64,000 nucleotides of DNA from JAFAGX01 sp963759875 (GTDB lineage Bacteria > Acidobacteriota > Terriglobia > Terriglobales > Acidobacteriaceae). Position 1 is the stretch's first letter. Each line of letters begins with the position of its first letter. The translations under genes and the position numbers were made by a program. Below, in pieces: positions 27,951 through 35,521 of this stretch. Under the pieces are notes generated by a model. The model worked only from the letters and a program-made list of their open reading frames with translations. It searched no databases and had not been told where the DNA came from. Location: the NCBI GenBank assembly GCA_963759875.1, contig CAVXBB010000015.1, forward strand, positions 434,001 to 498,000, written 5' to 3'.

Positions 27951-30110
27951 CTATCGCCCTTTCGAACTCCCCAACGTCACTGCACCTTTCACTGTCTCCG
28001 TCGGCACATCGCGCGTAACCGGGAACGTGAGCCGGATAACGGTCCCCTTCCCCAAGCTGCTGCGCACCCGGATGCGTCCGTTGTGATTTTCGACAATGCC
28101 TTTCACAATCCAAAGTCCCAATCCTGTGCCCTTCGACCCCTTGGTGCTAACAAACGGCTCAAAGACAGATGGCTGCAATTCCGAAGGGATGCCGCAGCCG
28201 GTATCTGCCACGCTTAAGCTAACCGAGCCGTGCAGGCCGTCTTTGCTGCGCGCCTGTCGCGTACGTACGATCAGCTTTCCGCCGTTGGCCATGCTGTCGC
28301 GGGCATTCACCACAAGATTCGAAAGTAATTGCCGGAATTGGTCCGCCGATCCCTTGAACTGCGTCACATTGCCCAATTGTTTATCCACGTTTATGGCGGC
28401 CTTGGCCAACGGCCTGGCAAATAAGGTCAGGGTGTCTTCCACCACGGCATCCAGATCAAAATTGCTCAACTGGATCACATTGCGGTAGAGCCCCAGCATC
28501 TGCCGCACAATACGGGTCACCCGCTCGGTTTCGGTCCTCAACACCTCATGGATCGGCTTTGCGTCCTCATCCACACTGTCGGCGAGCAAGTGGATGGCAT
28601 TTTTGATGGATTCCAAGGGATTGTTGATCTCGTGCGCGATAGTTCCCGCCAGGCGACCTGTGGCGGCGAATTTCTCCATTTCCAGCATTCGCCTCTCAAG
28701 TTGCAATTGTTCGAGCTTCTTCCAAGTGGAAAAATCGCGTAGAACGGTCACGGTGAAAGCCACTTGGCCGCGCGCATCGTAAATTTTGCCCGACCTCGCC
28801 GCATATTCAGTTTCGGATCGGGAAGTGGGCTGGTAGAGGTGTACTGACCTGTTTTCTTTTTCCGCGAAAGAAAACGTAAACGAAGTTAAATATGCGTCCA
28901 GCTTTGCCTGATTTTTTACAAGCTCGGGATTTCGAGCCGATTCACTGACACCGAAAAGTTCTTTCGCCAGCGGATCCAGCAAAACTACCTTCGCCGAATT
29001 GTCGGCCACGATGATGGGATCGCCTACGTTCTCAATCACAAGATTCAGCCGATCGCGATCCTGCCGGACCACATCTTCCGCTGCCCGCAACTTTTCCAGA
29101 TTCGCTCGCACCTCTTCGTCGGCGCGGCGAAGATCGGTCACATCCCGCATCACGGTGACCATTCCGGTACGCACCCCTTCGCCGCTGTATGTCGGAGCGC
29201 AGACTGCTTCAAAGAGAACTTCCTCACCATCCATTACGTCGACGAGCGTTAGGTCACGAGATGTGTCACTCGCGCTTACTACCATCGACGACAACGCGGC
29301 CGAAAATAACAGATTGTTAAACTCCACCGCGCGTTTGCCGCCCTCGCTCACGCCCTCAGGCACGCGAAAGAATCTCTCCGCTGCCTTGTTCTGCACTACC
29401 ACGCGGTGTTGGCTGTCGGTAAGAATCACTGGATCCGCCATACTCTGCATCACTGCTCGCAGCCGCGAGATGGTGACTTCCATATCCCGCATGCGGTTGT
29501 AGTAATGCTCAACTTTGAACAACCGGGCCAGTAAGCCATTGGCTCGATCCGCCAGGGTGCGAAGATCGGCCAGTTGGTTCTGGTCAGTTTGGCGGGTTAT
29601 TTGTGCCAGAACGAGGGTCGCGTAGGCGCGCATTCCGCATGCTCTACAGACCTGCTCTTCGACCGGATATTTTCGTGACAGTTTGTAATTCAGAACTGCG
29701 AGGCAGTCCTGCCGCCGGTCCCGTTCCGCTTCCCAGCAACGGTTGCGGTTGCGATAAATCATCGGGTAAGCGTAGTACGACTCGGAGTTGCTCGATCCGG
29801 GTTTGAGGATCGCTGGGGCCAGGTTTTGCAATACAGAAACCAGCGGATTTTCACTGGCCCATAAAGAGGTGCGGAATCGCTGCAGGGATTGTTTGTCGCA
29901 ATTCAGTGAAGCAGTGGGCTTAATCTCACCTGAATCAAAATCAACTTCCAGCATGAGGGCGCGGGGAAATCCCAGATGGACAATCTCTTCCAGAAGGATG
30001 GGAAATACTTCCTCGGACCGCTCCGCCGCGAGCAAGCGCAGGATGGCTTCTCGGGGGCCTGCTTGCACAACCGTCAATTCCGGTTTGGCCTGTATGCGTG
30101 CAGTCGCCAT
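27951..30110 (-). CDS. Sensor histidine kinase embedded in the gas-vesicle operon (GAF-like, PAS, PAS, HisKA, HATPase)
   Basis: A 719-residue soluble histidine kinase with no transmembrane segment. An N-terminal GAF-like region (about 15-200) contains four cysteines at about 125, 136, 155 and 158, the last two in VCRACGMRAY. A PAS domain follows (about 215-340, SMADPVILTDSQHRVVVQNK), then a second PAS (about 355-475, VGDPIIVADNSAKVVLLDP). The HisKA H-box is TIAHEINNPLESIKN. The HATPase has N-box LLSNLVVNARDSM, G1 VADTGCGIPSE and G2 GTGLGLWIVKG. The gene lies between gvpA and a gvpF/L gene in the same direction with short gaps, so it is very likely co-transcribed. The response regulator at 25574 is a candidate partner. 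The first ATG at 30128 is possible; 30110 is preferred. Confidence 0.9.
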   Translation of the reverse strand: MATARIQAKPELTVVQAGPREAILRLLAAERSEEVFPILLEEIVHLGFPRALMLEVDFDSGEIKPTASLNCDKQSLQRFRTSLWASENPLVSVLQNLAPAILKPGSSNSESYYAYPMIYRNRNRCWEAERDRRQDCLAVLNYKLSRKYPVEEQVCRACGMRAYATLVLAQITRQTDQNQLADLRTLADRANGLLARLFKVEHYYNRMRDMEVTISRLRAVMQSMADPVILTDSQHRVVVQNKAAERFFRVPEGVSEGGKRAVEFNNLLFSAALSSMVVSASDTSRDLTLVDVMDGEEVLFEAVCAPTYSGEGVRTGMVTVMRDVTDLRRADEEVRANLEKLRAAEDVVRQDRDRLNLVIENVGDPIIVADNSAKVVLLDPLAKELFGVSESARNPELVKNQAKLDAYLTSFTFSFAEKENRSVHLYQPTSRSETEYAARSGKIYDARGQVAFTVTVLRDFSTWKKLEQLQLERRMLEMEKFAATGRLAGTIAHEINNPLESIKNAIHLLADSVDEDAKPIHEVLRTETERVTRIVRQMLGLYRNVIQLSNFDLDAVVEDTLTLFARPLAKAAINVDKQLGNVTQFKGSADQFRQLLSNLVVNARDSMANGGKLIVRTRQARSKDGLHGSVSLSVADTGCGIPSELQPSVFEPFVSTKGSKGTGLGLWIVKGIVENHNGRIRVRSSLGKGTVIRLTFPVTRDVPTETVKGAVTLGSSKGR

Positions 30111-30136
30111 TCCGCCTGCTCTCCTCATCCCGAAGA

Positions 30137-30442
30137 TCAGGCCCTCCGCGCGGCCACTCGCCGTGCCGGAACGCGAGTGCGCCGGCGGGTCGTTTCGATT
30201 TCAACTTCCGGTGTCTCTGCGGCCGGAAGTTGCGGCCGAGACACTAATCCCACGAGGCCCACTGCATCGGCGTATTTCAGGTACGTGTCGATGGAGGCCA
30301 CAACCACACGAGCTTCCACGGTGATCAGATCAATGCCGACCAAAGAAATCCGGACCCACGCATCAATGACGATTCCTTTGTCCAATACGCGGTCTAGTAC
30401 GTCAATCAGGCTCGAACCACCCGATATGCGTTCGACGGCCAT
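30137..30442 (-). CDS. gvpA: Gas vesicle structural protein GvpA
   Basis: A 101-residue protein. Residues 10-64 are highly conserved GvpA: SSLIDVLDRVLDKGIVIDAW, then RISLVGIDLITVEARVVVAS and DTYLKYADAVG. These form the hydrophobic beta-hairpin flanked by helices that builds the gas-vesicle wall. Typical GvpA is about 70 residues. Here a tail of about 35 residues follows, acidic at first and then arginine-rich (RRRTRVPARRVAARRA, 8 Arg in 16). A strong ribosome-binding site (GAGGAGG) precedes ATG 30442, the best in the cluster and consistent with high expression of the main wall protein. The histidine kinase gene follows 26 bp later. Confidence 0.95.
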   Translation of the reverse strand: MAVERISGGSSLIDVLDRVLDKGIVIDAWVRISLVGIDLITVEARVVVASIDTYLKYADAVGLVGLVSRPQLPAAETPEVEIETTRRRTRVPARRVAARRA

Positions 30443-30469
30443 GAAACTTTTCCTCCTCGGTGTGCCCGG

Positions 30470-30769
30470 TTATGCTTTCCGTCTGCTGGCTGTCCGACGC
30501 GGTCGCGTTGCAACCCGTTGCGCCCGAGGCAAAGCCGGCCTCGTGGCTGGCACCGGCATTGTGAGGTGCGGGTCGAACTTCCACCAGTTCAATCCAATTT
30601 GCTCGGCCTTGTCTACGGAGCAAACCAGCAGCCGTATGCGGATCGTGAGCAACTCAACATTCGCCAACGAGATGCGCACATCTCCCGCAATAACCAGTCC
30701 CTTATCCAGGACTCGGTCCAGAATATCTACAAGATTGGTTGTCCCCGCTACCGTTGGCACTCTTTCCAT
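30470..30769 (-). CDS. GvpA/GvpJ-family gas vesicle protein, paralogue 2
   Basis: A 99-residue protein from ATG 30769 (a second ATG at 30802 is possible). It carries the GvpA-type core NLVDILDRVLDKGLVIAGDV, RISLANVELLTIRIRLLVCS, and then GLNWWKFDPHLT, which is more typical of GvpJ-like minor proteins. A tail of about 25 residues is basic and Pro/Arg-rich (RVATRPRRTASRRKA), like the GvpA tail. It is the first gene after the 156-bp gap that carries the candidate promoter and inverted repeat. GvpJ-type proteins are thought to help shape or nucleate vesicle ends. Confidence 0.88.
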   Translation of the reverse strand: MERVPTVAGTTNLVDILDRVLDKGLVIAGDVRISLANVELLTIRIRLLVCSVDKAEQIGLNWWKFDPHLTMPVPATRPALPRAQRVATRPRRTASRRKA

Positions 30770-30876
30770 TTGTGTCGGATCTTTCTCGGCTGGAAAGCGC
30801 ATTTAGAGAGACGCCAACCACCCCACGTCGAACGAGAATCGTACGACTAGGCCTTGGGCATGTCAACGATACGGAG

Positions 30877-30920
30877 GTTATACAGCAAGAATTGTTCTGA
30901 CCTACAGGATTCACTGTAGG
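30877..30920 (-). promoter_or_regulatory. Candidate promoter and operator for the gvpJ-gvpA-kinase operon
   Basis: Within the 156-bp gap after gvpK, the minus strand holds a -10-like TATAAC at 30882-30877. Upstream, separated by 18 bp, is the inverted repeat CCTACAGGATTCACTGTAGG (30901-30920, 7-bp arms, 6-bp spacer). No good -35 hexamer is present; the right arm of the repeat occupies that place, as expected for an activator-dependent promoter. The repeat could alternatively be a stem after gvpK, but no T-run follows. The inner arms match the element at 25438-25453. Confidence 0.5.
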
Positions 30921-30958
30921 CCTGCAGTAGGTAATTGGGTTCACCTTCTAGAACAGAC

Positions 30959-31288
30959 TTATTCCAGAAGATTTCCCAGGGGCCCCAAATCTAAATTCAA
31001 ATCCGCTGGACTCAACCCAAAGTGATCCGCCAGTTCGCGGATCTTAGCTTCCAGCGTCATGAGCGCCCTTCCCATTTCCTCCACCTGCTCCTCGGATAGC
31101 GAGCCGCCTTCCATTCGGCGAATCGCTTGCCGCTCCAACAACTGCCGGAGAAGTTCGATCAAGCTCAGCACCAGTTTCGCCAGGCCCTGCTCGATTGTTT
31201 CCTGATTGCAGTCGATCCTGCCCGGAGATTCTGAGGAACTCCGCGTGCCCTCGGCGGCTTCCACATGGATGCCACTGTTTTCAGCCAT
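30959..31288 (-). CDS. gvpK: Gas vesicle protein GvpK
   Basis: A 109-residue protein with the conserved GvpK core: INCNPE-like RIDCNQETIEQGLAKLVLSL, then IELLRQLLERQAIRRMEGGS, LSEEQVEEMGRALMTLEAKI, and the end AD(H)FGLSPADLNLDLGPLG. The length is normal. The N-terminal 22 residues are polar and variable. Its ATG shares one base with the stop of the upstream gvpF/L gene (TAATG), so the two are translationally coupled. GvpK is a conserved minor protein required for vesicle formation in other organisms. It is the last gene of the upstream half-operon. Confidence 0.94.
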   Translation of the reverse strand: MAENSGIHVEAAEGTRSSSESPGRIDCNQETIEQGLAKLVLSLIELLRQLLERQAIRRMEGGSLSEEQVEEMGRALMTLEAKIRELADHFGLSPADLNLDLGPLGNLLE

Positions 31289-31995
31289 TATGTTTCCCGC
31301 GCACCCGATATTCCCTTCGCGATTTTTGAAGCAAGCGAACAGGTCTCATCCCCATCAGACTTTAACGCAATGAACTCTGTGGCCGGCCACGGCCCCGTCA
31401 CACGGGCTCGCAGGTCGGACGGGATGTTCATACCGCGCAAGCGATCCAAAAGTGTTTCCAGTTCATTACGCGAGACGAGCATGTAGCACCGCATGCCTTT
31501 CGCATTTTCATGCTGATGCCAATCGTGAATACAAGAGGAAAGGGTCTGGTAAATTTCGCCAGCCGCATCCGCTAATTTTTTATGTCGGTTCTGCCGTTCG
31601 CGTAGATATTCTGCGCCAGATTCCTGTGTCGCCGGAGGTGAATCGGCAAGCGTCAGGCTGACTTCCATCTGTACGGCGTCGCGAATCCGCTCCAGAGTGT
31701 TGCGGTATTCGTTTGCGTGCTGCCGCAAAAAACCGCTGATTTCAGATTCGTCCGCGATCACGGTCGGAAAACGGAAAGGCACAATTGCAACTTGCCGCAG
31801 CAGTCCTTGTAAAACGTGGTTAAATTCGACAGCCGTTTCCCGCATGCGACTGCCATTCTGCGATTGAGCGTACTCGGAGAAAAACGCGGTTAGTCCTGAT
31901 TCTGTTACGGTGCGGATCGCGCTCCCTCGCACACCTTGCGACGGTGTCTCGATCTCGCAACCTGCTTGCACAATGCAGTAAGCCAGCAGCGGCAT
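31288..31995 (-). CDS. Gas vesicle protein GvpF/GvpL, paralogue 2
   Basis: A 235-residue GvpF/L protein. It has LTAFFSEYAQS near the N-terminal strand region, EFNHVLQGLLRQVAIVPFRF (the counterpart of the conserved P-x-R-F-G-T segment), FLRQHANEYRNTLERIRDAV and the C-terminal VTGPWPATEFIAL. It is the shortest and most diverged of the three copies; the FGTV motif reads FRFPTV here. The gene starts 3 bp after the upstream gvpA/J stop and its stop overlaps the gvpK start. Confidence 0.88.
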   Translation of the reverse strand: MPLLAYCIVQAGCEIETPSQGVRGSAIRTVTESGLTAFFSEYAQSQNGSRMRETAVEFNHVLQGLLRQVAIVPFRFPTVIADESEISGFLRQHANEYRNTLERIRDAVQMEVSLTLADSPPATQESGAEYLRERQNRHKKLADAAGEIYQTLSSCIHDWHQHENAKGMRCYMLVSRNELETLLDRLRGMNIPSDLRARVTGPWPATEFIALKSDGDETCSLASKIAKGISGARET

Positions 31996-31998
31996 GGG

Positions 31999-32253
31999 CT
32001 ATTCCATTCCGCGCTTTCCCGAAGACCTCAGCGACGGCCGAGGAGGAGTCGGCATATGTTGCAAGGCTGTTTCTACGGAAGTCAGCAGCAAATCTAAACC
32101 CACGTATACCAGGTCAACTCCAGCCAGGGAGATAATCAGATTGCCCCGGATTACAACTCCTTTGTTGAGGATGTGATCGAGGACGTCCAGCAAAGTGAGA
32201 TCGTCATTCGCCTCGCCGCTTGCAATCACGAGATTTTCGACAGCTTCCGGCAT
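31999..32253 (-). CDS. GvpA/GvpJ-family gas vesicle protein, paralogue 3
   Basis: An 84-residue protein from ATG 32253, two bases after the stop of the upstream gvpF/L. The frame extends to 32307 inside that gene. The core is LTLLDVLDHILNKGVVIRGN, LIISLAGVDLVYVGLDLLLT, then SVETALQHM. The GvpA-type pattern is clear, but this copy is diverged and has a short Pro/Arg tail, fitting a minor GvpJ/GvpM/GvpS-like component rather than the main wall protein. Confidence 0.87.
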   Translation of the reverse strand: MPEAVENLVIASGEANDDLTLLDVLDHILNKGVVIRGNLIISLAGVDLVYVGLDLLLTSVETALQHMPTPPRPSLRSSGKRGME

Positions 32254-32255
32254 GA

Positions 32256-33011
32256 TTAAACAATATCCCGTGTCACGAATGAGTACGGCGGCCAAGGCCC
32301 GCTGCATTCAATGTGCCGCCGGTCCTTCCATTCGTTCTCAAATTTTTTCAAGATCGAGTCCAGCTTCTTGCGATCACTCCGCTTCAGCAGAAGAGAAACT
32401 TGATAGCGCAGATCGCGCCGTCCGCCGCTGATCTTTCCCCCCTCAGCCGTGGCCACCGAGAACCGTTCCAGCTCTTCGGCAAAGCGCGCGATCTCTCCGT
32501 CCTGTTCCGCAGGCTTACGCGTGCGGAGCAAAGCCGATTTTGCCTGCAAATAACTTTTCCCAGTGCTTACCTCTGGCAATTCGACGAGTTCGGGGCGCAC
32601 CGCAAACACCTTGACACCCCACTCCTCATTTCCCTGGATGCGCTTAAGGTCAGAAAGCAAGACCGGTTTGCGGTTTTCCACGTCCGACCTAAGTGAGACT
32701 TCATTTAAAAACACCGTCCCAAAGCGGGCCGGCAGAACATCATTCTTCTCGGCAATAGCCGCCAGGACTGCCTGATGCCGAGGCGTTACCTCCGCCAGCC
32801 AGTCGAGATTTTCCATATTGTTCGATAAACTATCCACAAACTCTGCCTTGGAAACTCGGCTGATCCAGCAGGTCAGTCCTGCGCAGTGAACCGGTTCAGC
32901 CGTGGATTTGCCGTCTACGCCTATCAGTTGGCGCGTGGGCATGTGCGACGTCGGGCTGATGCCATACAGGTAGACAGCTTCATCGCCCGATTTCTTTACT
33001 CCAGCTGCCAT
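32256..33011 (-). CDS. Gas vesicle protein GvpF/GvpL, paralogue 1
   Basis: A 251-residue GvpF/L protein. Landmarks are the N-terminal AVYLYGISPTS, CWISRVSKAEFV, then RHQAVLAAIAEKNDVLPARF directly before GTVFLNEVSL (the family core). A helix EEWGVKVFAVRPEL follows, and the C-terminal signature is ECSGPWPPYSFV. Its start overlaps the end of the restored ArsA-like frame by 16 bp, tying the ATPase to the gas-vesicle operon. It is translationally close to the next gvpA/J gene. Confidence 0.92.
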   Translation of the reverse strand: MAAGVKKSGDEAVYLYGISPTSHMPTRQLIGVDGKSTAEPVHCAGLTCWISRVSKAEFVDSLSNNMENLDWLAEVTPRHQAVLAAIAEKNDVLPARFGTVFLNEVSLRSDVENRKPVLLSDLKRIQGNEEWGVKVFAVRPELVELPEVSTGKSYLQAKSALLRTRKPAEQDGEIARFAEELERFSVATAEGGKISGGRRDLRYQVSLLLKRSDRKKLDSILKKFENEWKDRRHIECSGPWPPYSFVTRDIV

Positions 33012-34917
33012 AACTCACTCGTAAACGAACGTAAGCCGCTTTTGCCGGCAATCTCAGTCGAAAAATTGCGCGCCACAAAAATCTGCATCTCCGGAAATCG
33101 GGCGCGAAGATTCGAAAGCGTGGCCACCTGCCATTCTCTTGCTCGCCTGCAGCGAGAACACCTTCCGGCGTCTCGGGCAAAAATCACCCGATTCACGAAC
33201 AACGATCTGAGAGGCAGGTTCAAAGATTTTAGATCGGTCAGCAATCGCTCGGTTTCACGATCCGGGAGAAACTCCGCCAGCATTACCGCGCACAGCTGCG
33301 CACATTCGGGATTGCCCAGCATCTGAGCAAGTCGCGTACGCGATGACCCAGCTTCGCAACTTCTACCCCGGCGTCCTGAGCGACAGCAAGTTTACGGTGA
33401 GCAGCAAGGGTTTTCAACAGGAGTCGCGTCCAAACCAGAATGCGCTCAGGTGTCCTCAACAGCTCAAGGGCGTGTCCGGTGGGAGCCATATCGATCAATA
33501 CGCGTTGTGATCGACCAGCCAGCAGATCGAGAATTCGAAAGATGGCAAGAATTTCATCCACTCCCGGCGGCACGCTTTCCAGCAATTGTTCAAACATTTG
33601 CCGCTCAAACCAGAGGTCAACGTGGATCTTCGACGCGTTCGAAGTCATGGCCGAATCAATCAAGCCTTTAATTCGTGTGGCCCAACTCCGGAACGCCGCG
33701 ACCGAATCCATCTCGGATGCGCGGAACTTCGGGTCACTCAGAACAGCTTGTGACTCATCGCCAATTTGAACCTGAAAAATATCGTCGAGCGAGGGAGCGG
33801 GATCAACCGAGCAGATTTCAACCGCGACTTCTTTTTTGGTTCGGGTCCGAAAACCCAGCGCCGCGGAAATCGTGGTTTTTCCAACACCGCCTTTCCCCAC
33901 TACCAGCGAGAGCGGAACATCCAACGTCGGCCATTCGCTTCGCACTAGTTGAACGGCAGTGCTTTTTGGAGATGCCGGGCTCCAGGACACCCGTTCATTT
34001 GAGAAAACGCGTGCTCCGAATGTCTGTAAACCTTCCCAACCGAGAACCGGAGCACCAGAGTCTTCTGCTACATACAATCTGCTGTTCGCGAACTCTTTCT
34101 TAATAATCTTCCGTGCCGCCGCCATTGCGTGGGCTCTCTTTCGGCAGAAACGGCATGTTCCGCTCCTCGTTACCGCTCGGTTGAGGATCACTGACCTGAC
34201 TTCGAGCGGCGGGGAAAGCTCGCGCAGAGCTGCGCGGCATCGTAACGATTCATTCAGGGCAAATTTTTCTGGTGTGGTTACGAGCAGAATCTCCGATTCT
34301 TCCCGGAAAAGACTGAGCAGCTCGTCGAGAGTCTGTTTCCAACTATGTAGAAGAGTGTCCCCAACCGTGGTCGCGCTTCCGCCGAAATGAGCGGCCAATA
34401 CTTTGTCGCGGCTGCCCGCCACCTCCAGCAAAGCCACAAACCGGCGAAAACTCTGCGGCATTTCAAAAAGCCGCAAAGTATGCCCGAACGGTGCCGTATC
34501 CACAACTACGCTGGCGTATCGGCCTGAGCAGGCGGCCTTGTGAACCGCAAGCAGGCCCGCTATTTCGGCCATGCCGGGGAGGGTGGCATCCAGAAATGGT
34601 TCGATCTCGTCTTTGGAGAAAATCGACCCGCTCTCCAGAATGTCCAGAATTTCCGCGCGTCTTTCGTTTAAGAAAACCCGAAACTCCAGTTCCGCGTCCA
34701 CTTGCCAGACGTAGAGCTTGCCCGCATGACTCGGGACGCGTGTACGCTTGCTGGGGAAGGGCTGCTGGAAAATATCAGTTAACGAGTGTGCCGGATCAGT
34801 AGAGATAAGCAGCACGGCATCGCGTGGTTTCCGGATTGCCTGATGTACAGCATAGGCGGCCGAGACTGTGGTTTTACCTACGCCGCCTTTTCCTACGAAC
34901 CAAGAAAGCTGCGCCAC
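32996..34917 (-). CDS. Tandem ArsA/Get3-like ATPase heading the gas-vesicle operon, frameshifted near 33328
   Basis: Two fused SIMIBI-type ATPase domains, each with the deviant P-loop GKGGVGKTT (residues 9-17 and 341-349). Switch-like motifs STDPAHSLTD and SVDPAPSLDD follow, with VDTAPFGHTLRL and IDMAPTGHALEL. Domain 1 has a CxxC (255-258, CRFC) and domain 2 another (CSRC), at the place where Get3 binds its dimer-interface zinc. The first frame ends at 33283 after KLGHRVRDLLR, while the family sequence continues in another frame from MLGNPECAQL to 32996. One extra base near 33328 gives a continuous protein of about 640 residues (RVRDLAQMLGNPEC). ArsA/Get3 proteins drive arsenite efflux or chaperone tail-anchored membrane proteins. 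No ArsB or ArsR is nearby, so a gas-vesicle assembly role is inferred. Confidence 0.85.
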
Positions 34918-34994
34918 CGTGTCATTTTATCTGCGCTGATCGGTCATGCGGCGGGAACTAGCTAGGAGGGCCCTCTAGTATACTTTCTCGTTAA

Positions 34995-35010
34995 TCGGGA
35001 TTTTACTGTA
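34995..35010 (-). promoter_or_regulatory. Possible degenerate copy of the TACAG-N6-CTGTA element
   Basis: In the divergent region between the ArsA-like gene and the second response regulator, the minus strand reads TACAGTAAAATCCCGA. The first nine bases equal those of the element at 25438, but the right arm (CCCGA instead of CTGTA) is lost. This is a weak, single-half match and may be chance. Confidence 0.2.
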
Positions 35011-35121
35011 TTGTCTGACACCGGACAGAAGGCTACCTTCAGTGCTTTGACCCTCATTACAAGGGACTGCTTGGCCAACCAAATATCCGCGGGTAAATCA
35101 CAATCGAATATTGCGCCACGA

Positions 35122-35496
35122 ATGGACCAAAAGGCCACAATCCTCTGCATTGATGATGAAGAGCCTGGCCGGATGTTGCGGAAATTGTTATTGGAATCAG
35201 CGGGTTATGACGTACTGACCGCCGGATCCGGACGGGAAGGCCTGCAATTGTTCGGTTCCCAGGCCGTCGATGCCGTGATCGTCGACTACTGGATGGCCGA
35301 CATGAACGGCCTCGCGGTGGCCAAGGAACTCAGGCGACTTGATCGCAAAACGCCGATCATCGTTCTTTCTGCTTACGTCCCCATTCTTGACGAGGCTGTG
35401 GGTTTGGCGGATGTCTGGGTCAGAAAAGGGGAAGAAAATCCTGAATTTCTGCTTGCCAAGCTGAAGGAACTGCTCGAAAAACGTTGCCAGAACTAG
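35122..35496 (+). CDS. Single-domain response regulator (receiver only)
   Basis: A 124-residue CheY-like receiver from ATG 35122: acidic pair at residues 11-12 (CIDDEEPG), phospho-acceptor Asp55 (VIVDYWMAD), Ser83 (VLSAYVP) and Lys102 (WVRKGEE). There is no output domain. A TTG at 35011 in the same frame would add 37 residues with no receiver similarity, so the internal ATG is preferred. It is divergent from the ArsA-like/gvp operon and could be a second phosphorylation target of the gvp-encoded histidine kinase; that link is positional only. Confidence 0.8.
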   Translation: MDQKATILCIDDEEPGRMLRKLLLESAGYDVLTAGSGREGLQLFGSQAVDAVIVDYWMADMNGLAVAKELRRLDRKTPIIVLSAYVPILDEAVGLADVWVRKGEENPEFLLAKLKELLEKRCQN

Positions 35497-35521
35497 CTAA
35501 TCCATCCTGTGTCGCTAGCTC

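Noticed and set aside
29976..30806. Long + strand open frame (276 codons) opposite the gvpA genes and kinase start
   Set aside because: It is the complement of well-supported gvpA, gvpA/J and kinase genes; its translation is Arg/Ser/Thr-rich low complexity with no family motif.
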